The translations under genes and the position numbers were made by a program. From the NCBI GenBank assembly GCA_044226655.1, contig JBGAGO010000001.1, positions 1-64,000 of the forward strand: a stretch of 64,000 nt of DNA, in the 5' to 3' direction. Positions 57,805 through 64,000 of the stretch are shown piece after piece. Origin of the DNA: JBEVOS01 sp044226655. GTDB taxonomy: Bacteria; Pseudomonadota; Alphaproteobacteria; Caulobacterales; Aquidulcibacteraceae. Under the pieces are notes generated by a model, which was not told the origin of the DNA, did no database searches, and saw nothing but the letters and a program-made list of their open reading frames with translations. The first letter of the stretch is position 1. Each line of letters starts with the position of its first letter.

Positions 57805-60252
57805 CTAAGCCGCGCGCTTCTTCGGCGAGGGGCCGGGCGCGACGGGCGGCGGCGCCACGATCTGGCCCACCGGCAGATGGATCGTCACACTGGTGCCTTT
57901 GCCGGGCTCGCTGGTGAGCGCGATCCAGCCGCCGTGCATCGTCACGAACGAGCGCACCAGAGCCAGGCCCAGGCCCGCCCCGCGGCGATCGCCGCTCGAG
58001 AAGCTGTCGAACGCGCTGGCCTGCTCTTCATAGGCGATGCCGTCACCCGTATCGGTGACCCAGAGCCGCATCACACTGTCGAGCCGCTCGGCGCCGATAA
58101 TGATCTGATCGCCGCGCTGCGTGTGCTTCAGCGAATTGGACAGCAGGTTCGAGAGCACCTGCCCGATGCGCTTCTTGTCGGCCATGATCTGCCCGATCTT
58201 GGCGTCGCACTGGATCTTGATCGGCACTTCGGTGTCGCTCGCGGTCGAGACCGCCTTCGCGACCGTGTCCTTGATGGCCGCCAGCACATCCATGGGCGCC
58301 AGATCGAGCTGCACGCCGCCGGCTTCGACCAGCGCGACATCGAGAATGTTGTCGACCAGATTGGTGAGCGCGTCCGTCGCCTGCAGGATGGAGCCGACCT
58401 GATCGATCTGGCGGTCGTTCAGCGGCCCGAACAGGCGCTGCGCCAGCAATTCGGCGTTGCCGTTGATGGCCTGCAGCGGATTGCGCAATTGCACCGACAC
58501 GTTCTGCACGAATTCCGTCTTCAAACGGTCCGCGGCTTCGAACGCTTCGGCGCGGTCGCGCAGCGCATCCTCGACGCGCCGCGCTGCCGTCACGTCGTTG
58601 AACGCCACCAGAGTCGCGCCATCGGGCAGCGGCCGCGTCAAGAAATTGAGGATGGTCTCGTCCGACCGGCGCATCTCGCCGCGGAATTCGACGCGCGCTT
58701 CCGGCGAAGGATCGGTGATGCGCGCGCGCACTTGCGACCAGGTGGCGCGATCATGGAACAGCTTCTCGCACGCCTCGACCATCTTCTCGAACGGCCAATC
58801 GGCCTCGATGGCGGCGGGATCGAGGGTCCACATCGTCGCGAACGCGGCATTGGAGAGCTTCAGGCGCCCATCGAGCCCGAACACCACGACGGCCTCGTGC
58901 AGCTTGTCGAGCGCGGCGCGCTGCGTCTGCAGCAGCGCGGTATATTGCGAGCGCAGCATGATCTCATCGGTCATGTCGCTGAAGATCAGCAGCAGCCCGC
59001 CGCTGGGATGGCGCTGGCGCACGATGCGCAAGGTGCGGCTTTCCGGCAGCACCCACAGCGCTTCCGGCAATTCGGCGACTTCTTGATAGAGCGCCAATTC
59101 GCCGGCGCGCCATTCCGCGTAATTGGCGTGCGCCGGCAGGCGCCGGCGCTCCTTCAGATAGTCGAGCCAGGCCGCATGGGTGGGCCGGTCGGCGAGGAAC
59201 GCCGAATCCAGCTCCCACATTTCCTGAAACGCGCGGTTGAAGAACAGCAGCCGGCGATCGGCGCCGAACACAGCCACGCCTTCGCTCAAATGATTGAGCG
59301 TCTCATCATGCGCGCGCGCCTGCTTGCTCTGCGCGTCGCGCGCCTCCTCCGCCTCGGTGACATCGGTCGCAAAGCCATAGGCGCCGCCGGAGACAGGCCC
59401 CATCACGATGCGCAGCGCCCGGCGCGCGCCGCCCACGATGCAATAACGCGTCTCCTCGATGGTCTCGCCGGTTTCGATCACGCGCCGCGCCTGTTCGTTG
59501 GCGGCCGCATCGAGCGCCAGATTGCGGCTGATGGCGAGGTCGAGCGTCTTGGCTTCAAGCGCGGCGAGATAGGTCTTGTTGGCCCATTTGAGCCGCAGCG
59601 ACGGCGACACGCGCCACGCCATCACCGGCGCATCCGACAGCATGCGCAGCGGCGCGGCGGTATCGAGCGCGATTTCCTCATGCGTATCGGCGACGCCGCC
59701 CTTGCCGAGATTGTCGGCGACGCCGCGCACGCTGGCATCCACGATCCAGACCACGACGCGCGCGCCGGCCACGCGGCCATCGAGCTCGATATAGACGCCT
59801 TCCGGCGTCGAGATGGTCATCGAAAACGGCGCGCCTTCACGGCGCAGGCGCGCCAAAGCCGGGGCCAAACGCGTCGGCTGGCCCGCCGCATCGGTGGCGT
59901 CGAACGCCGACAGCCCCTGCAGGATGCGCACGGGCGCCTCGCCCTGCGCGCCCGGTTCGGTAAAGCGCAGCAGATTGGCGAGCGCGAGCGCGGAGCCGAA
60001 CGTGCGCGGCGCGCCCCAATCGCCGGAATCGGCCAGGCCCGGCGGATCGTCCCAAATGACCACGATGCCGGGATGGGCGCCGAACACCTGGTCCGCGCCT
60101 TCCACGACCCGCTCCAGTTCGCGGTTTTCGCGCTGCAGCCGCCGCACCGTGCCGTTGACGCCGTCCGTGACGCGCAGCGCCCACAACAACGCCGCGATCG
60201 CGATCGCGGCCGAGCCGACTGACACGACGAGCGCAATGAATCCGCCGTCCAC
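57805..60252 (-). CDS. DivL-like atypical sensor histidine kinase with PAS domains; Val at the phosphoacceptor position
   Basis: An 815-residue protein. An N-terminal membrane segment (FIALVVSVGSAAIAIAALLW) is followed by several PAS-like domains up to about residue 550. The DHp helix reads EFVQNVSVQLRNPLQAINGN: Val587 stands where kinases have His and Caulobacter DivL has Tyr550. GPLNDRQIDQVGSILQATDA and LVDNILDVALVEAGG resemble the DivL branch. The ATPase domain looks complete: NLLSNSLKHTQRGDQ, TDTGDGI and RRGAGLGLALVRSF. Such a protein cannot autophosphorylate at that site and, like DivL, probably works as a pseudokinase that controls CckA through bound response regulators. The start is a GTG at 60252 with AGGGGA six bases before it. 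The orthology to DivL is inference. Confidence 0.82.
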   Translation of the reverse strand: MDGGFIALVVSVGSAAIAIAALLWALRVTDGVNGTVRRLQRENRELERVVEGADQVFGAHPGIVVIWDDPPGLADSGDWGAPRTFGSALALANLLRFTEPGAQGEAPVRILQGLSAFDATDAAGQPTRLAPALARLRREGAPFSMTISTPEGVYIELDGRVAGARVVVWIVDASVRGVADNLGKGGVADTHEEIALDTAAPLRMLSDAPVMAWRVSPSLRLKWANKTYLAALEAKTLDLAISRNLALDAAANEQARRVIETGETIEETRYCIVGGARRALRIVMGPVSGGAYGFATDVTEAEEARDAQSKQARAHDETLNHLSEGVAVFGADRRLLFFNRAFQEMWELDSAFLADRPTHAAWLDYLKERRRLPAHANYAEWRAGELALYQEVAELPEALWVLPESRTLRIVRQRHPSGGLLLIFSDMTDEIMLRSQYTALLQTQRAALDKLHEAVVVFGLDGRLKLSNAAFATMWTLDPAAIEADWPFEKMVEACEKLFHDRATWSQVRARITDPSPEARVEFRGEMRRSDETILNFLTRPLPDGATLVAFNDVTAARRVEDALRDRAEAFEAADRLKTEFVQNVSVQLRNPLQAINGNAELLAQRLFGPLNDRQIDQVGSILQATDALTNLVDNILDVALVEAGGVQLDLAPMDVLAAIKDTVAKAVSTASDTEVPIKIQCDAKIGQIMADKKRIGQVLSNLLSNSLKHTQRGDQIIIGAERLDSVMRLWVTDTGDGIAYEEQASAFDSFSSGDRRGAGLGLALVRSFVTMHGGWIALTSEPGKGTSVTIHLPVGQIVAPPPVAPGPSPKKRAA

Positions 60253-60414
60253 CGGCTTCCCCTTGTTCCATCAAACGCCGAATCGACGCCGCCCAATCGG
60301 CATTCTCCCAACGCGTCCACGCGATGGAAACCGCGCCTGCTGCGCGGGAGTGTTAACAAGCGTTGAGAAAGGTTGATTCTTCGTAAACAGCGATTCGAAA
60401 ACCACGCCCACACC

Positions 60415-60788
60415 CTTTCCTCCCCCTGCAAGGGGGAGGTGCGGCGCGCAGCGCCGTGGAGGGGGTGAGCCGCGCATGCAAACGCCAACCACCGCGTCCT
60501 TCTCCCCTTGTGGGAGAAGGTGGCTGAGCGAAGCGAAGCCGGATGAGGGGTGTTTGCGCTTCGCCTTCAGAACGTAGCGCTTTCACCCCTCATCCGGCGC
60601 TGCGCGCCACCTTCTCCCACAAGGGGAGAAGGACGATGGCCGCATTGCACGGAAAAACGGCGATAGCGCCAACGCCTTTCCTCCCCCTGCAAGGGGGAGG
60701 TCAGGAGGGGGTGAGCCGCGCATGCAAACGTTTCAGCCTGTATCTCACCCCCTCCCATCCTCCCCCTTGCCCGGGGGAGGAGGCGCCA
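60415..60788. repeat. Cluster of mixed GC-rich palindromic repeats
   Basis: At least five units are packed here. CCTTTCCTCCCCCTGCAAGG with GGGAGG and a GTGAGCCGCGCATGCAAACG tail occurs at about 60414-60483 and again at 60676-60730 in direct orientation. CTTCTCCCCTTGTGGGAGAAGG at 60500 is inverted against 60606-60632. CTCCCCCTTGCCCGGGGGAGG closes the cluster near 60760-60785. The 595-bp gap 60253-60847 contains no gene that I can support. Confidence 0.8.
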
Positions 60789-60847
60789 AAGCGGGGATAG
60801 AACGCGCGCAATCGGACCCTATTCGCCGCGCCCTTACACTCGCGCCC

Positions 60848-61471
60848 ATGTCACTCGACCTTTCCCAAGCCTGGTCCCAATTGGGCGCTTATTTCTCCGA
60901 GATCATCGATCGCTTCGGCCCGGCCCAGAGCTGGATGGAGGAGCGCTTCACCAAGCGTGCGCGCCGCACCATCGAAGCCTGGCTCGACGCCTGCGAAGCG
61001 GCGCTGCGGCAAATGCTGATGCTCGAAGCGCGCGGCCTGACGCTGGCGCCGTCGACGCGCGCCGCGCCCCAGCGCCGCGTCTCCAACGCAGCGCCGCTGC
61101 CGGTGCGCGACATTCCCGAGCGCGCGCTGGGCGTCGAAATCGCGCCCGCGTTCAAGCTGTTTCCGCCCAGCGCCGTCACGCTCTCGCGCGACGACGACAT
61201 GCGCCCGCCGCGCAGCGCGGACATGCGCGAGACGATCCGCCGTTCGCCGACCCGCAAGCTGGCGCGCCGCATGGCCGCGCTCGAAGCCGCTTTGGCCGAC
61301 GCCGATCTCTATGTGCGGCGCATGGCCCGCGCGCTGGCGAAGAATAACGCGCTGGTCCTGCGCATCGCCGTCGCCAAACCCGATCCCACCCGCCTGCCGC
61401 GCGCGCTGGTCGATCGCCTGCAGGCGGAAACCACGCGCCTCCTGCGCGCCAGCCCTACGGATTCCAGCTAA
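60848..61471 (+). CDS. Hypothetical protein
   Basis: A 207-residue, strongly basic protein with no membrane segment or signal peptide. It starts SLDLSQAWSQLGAYFSEIID, is helical through residue 60 (RTIEAWLDACEAALRQMLML), then has a Pro/Arg-rich central part with FKLFPPSAVTLSRDDD, and ends in a second helical block (KLARRMAALEAALADADLYV followed by RRMARALAKN). No family is recognised. The ATG at 60848 is the first in the frame that is free of the repeat cluster. It is oriented against the surrounding minus-strand genes. Confidence 0.6.
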   Translation: MSLDLSQAWSQLGAYFSEIIDRFGPAQSWMEERFTKRARRTIEAWLDACEAALRQMLMLEARGLTLAPSTRAAPQRRVSNAAPLPVRDIPERALGVEIAPAFKLFPPSAVTLSRDDDMRPPRSADMRETIRRSPTRKLARRMAALEAALADADLYVRRMARALAKNNALVLRIAVAKPDPTRLPRALVDRLQAETTRLLRASPTDSS

Positions 61472-61476
61472 CCCTC

Positions 61477-61567
61477 GTACCGCCGGCTTCCAGCCGGCAG
61501 ACGACGATTCAATCTTCATTGTCAGATCAGGAGGAAACGAAGACTGCCGGCTGGAAGCCGGCGGTAC
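61477..61567. repeat. Paired inverted palindromes, family D, copy 3
   Basis: GTACCGCCGGCTTCCAGCCG at 61477 and its inverse CGGCTGGAAGCCGGCGGTAC, ending at 61567, are separated by about 40 bp. They lie between the converging genes 60848-61471 and 61606-62301. Confidence 0.8.
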
Positions 61568-61605
61568 GAAGACGCGCGCGCCTACTCCCTACTCCCCATC
61601 CTCGC

Positions 61606-62301
61606 TCATGCCCGCTTCGCCAATTGCCCCGCCGCCTTCTCGGCTGCGCGCACGGCGGCGATCATCAGCGGCCGGTGCGGCAGGGCGCGCTGGCCCTGAT
61701 CCTTCAAGCGCGCCGCGCCGGCGATGCGGAACACGAAGGGCATGCGATAGCTGGCGCCGAAGCGCGGCTTGGCGCCCGGCTTCAGCACGAACCGCGCCTC
61801 GCGCAGCGCGGCGGCCGCCGAGTCGAAGAACTGATCGGTCGGCCAGGCTTCGATGCAGGCGATGTGGCGCGCCGCGCCATCGGCGCCGATTTCGAAATCC
61901 ACAAGAGCCACGCCCTCCACGCCGCATTGCCGCGCCAGAGCTGGATAGGGCGTGCGCAGGGGCGCGGCGAGCGACCAAGGCATCGCGTCTTCGCCCTCCT
62001 CGCCGCCGCCCGCGCGCCAGATGACGCAGCATGGGCCGTCCGGCAGGCCAAGACGTTTGCGCGCCTCTTCGCGCGCGCCGGCGCGCTGCGCCAGAACGCG
62101 GGACACGCCGAAATTCACCGCCAGCACAAAACCGAGGACCACCGCGCCGGAGGCGACAAGCGCAGGCCCCGCCTCCCATCCCGCGGCGCGCAGCGCGCTC
62201 GTCACCGCGACTTGCAGCACCACGACGAACAGAAAGAGACCGACATAGAACGCCGCCCGCGCGATCCACGCCGACGCCGCCCGTGTCGCCCAAACAAACA
62301 T
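61606..62301 (-). CDS. TonB C-terminal domain protein with two N-terminal membrane segments
   Basis: A 231-residue protein. Two membrane segments (AAFYVGLFLFVVVLQVAVTS and ALVASGAVVLGFVLAVNFGV) span about residues 16-60. Residues about 120-200 resemble the TonB C-terminal fold: YPALARQCGVEGVALVDFEI, GADGAARHIACIEA, DSAAAALREARFVLKPGAKP, MPFVFRI. Ordinary TonB has one N-terminal anchor and a long Pro-rich spacer; both differ here, so this is an atypical TonB-family protein. The two-helix hairpin would leave the TonB-like domain on the same side as the N-terminus. It may follow the SemiSWEET gene in one transcript (108-bp gap). Role unknown. Confidence 0.7.
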   Translation of the reverse strand: MFVWATRAASAWIARAAFYVGLFLFVVVLQVAVTSALRAAGWEAGPALVASGAVVLGFVLAVNFGVSRVLAQRAGAREEARKRLGLPDGPCCVIWRAGGGEEGEDAMPWSLAAPLRTPYPALARQCGVEGVALVDFEIGADGAARHIACIEAWPTDQFFDSAAAALREARFVLKPGAKPRFGASYRMPFVFRIAGAARLKDQGQRALPHRPLMIAAVRAAEKAAGQLAKRA

Positions 62302-62409
62302 CGCGCCTCTTCGGAGCTGAGATTACTGGGGGCCCGCAGACAACCGCACCGCGCAGCGTAGCCGACGCTGCGTTCCTGTCATACCGGCCCCCGCCGAGTC
62401 CAGCGCACG

Positions 62410-62673
62410 CTAGGATCTGCTCCGCAGCTTCATCACAATCACCAGCACGGAGGTGGCCAGCCAGACGCTGTTCCACAGCACGATGGGCGCGAGACCGCGT
62501 AGCGCCCCGTAAATAATCCACAGGCCGGCCGCGGCCAGCATGATCAGATAGGCGTTCAGCGAAATGTCTTTTGCGTCGCCCGTGCGGGCGATCTTGAAGA
62601 TTTGCGGCGCCGCGGCGAGTGCGCCCAGAGCGCCGGCGGCGAAGCCTATCGCTTCGACCGGCGCGCCGTTCAC
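62410..62673 (-). CDS. SemiSWEET sugar transporter
   Basis: An 87-residue protein with three membrane helices, the SemiSWEET size. The PQ motif in ALAAAPQIFKIARTGDAKDI (Pro23-Gln24) and the following SLNAYLIMLAAAGLWIIYG are diagnostic of the PQ-loop/MtN3 family (PF04193/PF03083). SemiSWEETs form dimers that let mono- or disaccharides cross the inner membrane by facilitated diffusion. Its ATG overlaps the stop of the HPr gene by four bases, so it is translated from the PTS operon. That neighbourhood is unusual for a non-PTS sugar carrier. Confidence 0.88.
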   Translation of the reverse strand: MNGAPVEAIGFAAGALGALAAAPQIFKIARTGDAKDISLNAYLIMLAAAGLWIIYGALRGLAPIVLWNSVWLATSVLVIVMKLRSRS

Positions 62674-62942
62674 TCGCCCTCGTCGAACTTGTTGTTCACC
62701 AGCACCGCGATGGCGTCGACCGCCTCGTCCGCATCCGGTCCGTCGGCTTCGATCTCGATTTGCGAGCCGATGCCGGCGCCGAGCATCATCAGATCCATCA
62801 GCGAGCGCGCATCCGCCGATTCGTCCTCGCGCCGCACGATGATCGCGCTCTCATAGCGCAGCGCGATTTCGGCCAGCTTGCGCGACGCGCGCGCATGCAG
62901 GCCGCGCACATTGGTGATGTCGAGCGTGCGTTTGACGGGCAT
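62670..62942 (-). CDS. ptsH: Phosphocarrier protein HPr
   Basis: A 90-residue HPr. NVRGLHARASRKLAEIAL contains the phosphorylated His16, and ARSLMDLMMLGAGIG contains Ser47, matching the regulatory Ser46 of Gram-positive HPr. In alphaproteobacteria the EI-Ntr/HPr/EIIA chain is mainly regulatory and tunes nitrogen, carbon and stress functions. Ser47 implies control by HPr kinase/phosphorylase, but hprK is not at its usual place next to EIIA. The EIIA gene ends only three bases upstream and SemiSWEET overlaps downstream. Confidence 0.95.
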   Translation of the reverse strand: MPVKRTLDITNVRGLHARASRKLAEIALRYESAIIVRREDESADARSLMDLMMLGAGIGSQIEIEADGPDADEAVDAIAVLVNNKFDEGE

Positions 62943-62945
62943 GGC

Positions 62946-63350
62946 TCAGGCGCCGCCGGCGAGTTCCACGGAGGCCACGCGGATATAGCGCCGGCCCGCG
63001 TCCTGCGCTTCGAGCGCGGCTTCGCCCAGCGTGCGCGCGCCGCGCACTTCGCAGAGCTTGATGAGCATGGGCAGGTTCACGCCAGCGATCACTTCAATTT
63101 TGCCCTGGCCGATGACGGAGATGGCGAGATTGGACGGCGTGCCGCCGAACATATCGGTGAGGATCACGACGCCGTCGCCATCGTTCACCCGTGACACCGC
63201 GCTCAGGATATCCTGCCGGCGCGCTTCCATATCGTCCTGCGGACCGATGGGCACGGCAAGCATCTGCGCTTGCGGTCCAAGCACATGCTCCGCTGCAGCG
63301 ATGAATTCGTCCGCCAAGCGGCCGTGGGACACCACCACGACGCCGATCAT
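62946..63350 (-). CDS. PTS EIIA component, mannose family (regulatory EIIA-Man type)
   Basis: A 134-residue protein starting MIGVVVVSHGRLADEFI with the phosphorylated His9. GVVILTDMFGGTPSNLAISV and VIAGVNLPMLIKLCEVRG are EIIA-Man signatures. In alphaproteobacteria this protein accepts phosphate from HPr and has no dedicated sugar permease; it acts in signalling and is normally flanked by hprK and ptsH. The ATG at 63350 has GGGAG upstream; a GTG at 63371 is an alternative. The chvG stop lies 123 bp upstream, leaving no room for hprK. Confidence 0.93.
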   Translation of the reverse strand: MIGVVVVSHGRLADEFIAAAEHVLGPQAQMLAVPIGPQDDMEARRQDILSAVSRVNDGDGVVILTDMFGGTPSNLAISVIGQGKIEVIAGVNLPMLIKLCEVRGARTLGEAALEAQDAGRRYIRVASVELAGGA

Positions 63351-63473
63351 GCCTTGCTCCCGCGCCGCCACGTCGCCCCAAGGTCCCGCCGCTTTTGCCC
63401 TTTTCGCAGGCGCGGGAAAAGCGGTTGCGACACTTTGGCAGAGCCGGCGGGAATTTGTGGCAAAGGCGCCATG

Positions 63474-64000
63474 CTAGCCGCGCGGCGCGGCGGGAAATTC
63501 GACGATCAGGCGAGCGCCCACCGGGGCCTCGGGCGACAAGCCTTCAATGTTCTCGGCCCAGATGCGGCCGTTGTAGGATTCGACGATCTGGCGGGCGATG
63601 GACAGGCCAAGCCCCGAATGGCCGCCGAAGGCCGGCGCGTTGGGACGGTGGGTGTAAAACCGGTCGAACACGGCTTCGAGGTTTTCCGGCGGAATGCCCG
63701 GACCCTGATCCTCGACCGTCGCGCGCACCAGGCCGCCGTCCCGCGTGCGCCGGGTCTCGACTTTGAGCGTGACGACGCCGCCCGGCTGGCTGAAGCTTTT
63801 GGCGTTGTCGACCAGATTGCGGAACACTTGGCCGAGCGGGCCTTCCTGCGCCAGCACGAACGCGTCCTGCGGCGCCGGCCCCCTGAAGGCGACGGCGACT
63901 TGCGAGGTTTCGCCCGGCGCGGCCGCATAGGATTCCGCGATCACCGACGACAGCCGCGCCAGATCGATGCGCCGCAGATCGCCGCGCGCGGTTTCCGCTT
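63474..64000 (-). CDS. chvG: ChvG-like sensor histidine kinase, C-terminal part (gene begins beyond the window)
   Basis: Only the last 175 or so codons are inside the window; the frame is open to the end. They encode the ATPase domain: VFRNLVDNAKSFSQPGG (N box), VEDQGPGIPPENLEAVFDRF (G1/F boxes) and FGGHSGLGLSIARQIVESYN (G2). The HSGLGLSIARQIVE form, together with the following EIIA and HPr genes, matches ChvG (ExoS), the alphaproteobacterial kinase that pairs with ChvI and responds to acid or envelope stress. The sensor and DHp domains are outside the window, so the name rests on this region and synteny. Confidence 0.8.
   Translation of the reverse strand, partial: AETARGDLRRIDLARLSSVIAESYAAAPGETSQVAVAFRGPAPQDAFVLAQEGPLGQVFRNLVDNAKSFSQPGGVVTLKVETRRTRDGGLVRATVEDQGPGIPPENLEAVFDRFYTHRPNAPAFGGHSGLGLSIARQIVESYNGRIWAENIEGLSPEAPVGARLIVEFPAAPRG

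Noticed and set aside
57772..60222. 816-codon plus-strand frame opposite the DivL-like kinase
   Set aside because: Shadow of the kinase gene; Arg/His/Asp-rich and without motifs.

Overview
The window is GC-rich, tightly packed bacterial DNA with many 4-bp ATGA start/stop overlaps and several convergent genes whose 3' ends overlap. Gene content points to an alphaproteobacterium, probably of the Caulobacterales/Hyphomonadaceae type. The clues are a ChvG-like sensor kinase next to a PTS-Ntr-type EIIA and HPr, a DivL-like kinase, a DUF2793 tail-fibre protein of the sort linked to gene transfer agents, and tRNA genes with encoded CCA ends. The taxonomic call is inference; no rRNA gene is present.

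Layout. (1) 1-7205: accessory surface-polysaccharide genes (two acyltransferase-3 proteins, a glycoside-hydrolase-like protein, a glycosyltransferase, a Wzy-like polymerase, hldD), with decayed gene fragments at 1865-2210 and visibly lower GC than the rest. (2) 7467-15000: small regulated units: a TetR/methyltransferase pair with a clear operator, a dienelactone-hydrolase-like protein, an acyl-CoA ligase + Rieske oxygenase + MarR group, and a TIR-SUMF1 fusion. (3) 15079-17106: tRNA-Ser with a duplicated promoter/5' fragment, msrA, a YjbR-like protein and a GNAT acetyltransferase. (4) 17108-32842: the main nucleotide-sugar block: hddA, a sulfotransferase, a nucleotidyltransferase-HAD-AGE fusion, rfbCBDA (dTDP-rhamnose), a tail-fibre-like protein, a rhamnosyltransferase-like GT2, two TIR-like membrane proteins, an O-antigen ligase/polymerase, an AGE isomerase and manC. 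(5) 32911-39041: a hybrid histidine kinase, transketolase, small transaldolase and galU. (6) 39350-47767: valine-catabolism enzymes (mmsB, HIBYL-CoA hydrolase, mmsA), gluconokinase, Uma2, an old yellow enzyme and a nitronate monooxygenase. (7) 48075-57719: tRNA-Ala, yggT, folD, an amino-acid permease, a HAD hydrolase, a lipoprotein, a hydrolase/TetR divergent pair with a perfect operator, an OB-fold/thiolase pair and a pentapeptide-repeat membrane protein. (8) 57805-64000: a DivL-like kinase with Val at the phosphoacceptor site, a hypothetical protein, a TonB-like protein, SemiSWEET, HPr, EIIA and the end of chvG.

How it fits together. Regions 1 and 4 plus galU can supply GDP-heptose, ADP-heptose, dTDP-rhamnose, GDP-mannose and UDP-glucose, and can polymerise, acylate and perhaps sulfate a surface glycan. 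Transketolase and transaldolase supply sedoheptulose-7-phosphate, the heptose precursor. Intergenic DNA carries several families of paired inverted palindromes resembling REPINs. The observations most worth following up are the three-domain sugar enzyme, the DivL-like kinase with Val587, the paired TIR-like membrane proteins inside the glycan locus, and the SemiSWEET gene coupled to HPr in a PTS operon that lacks hprK at its usual place.
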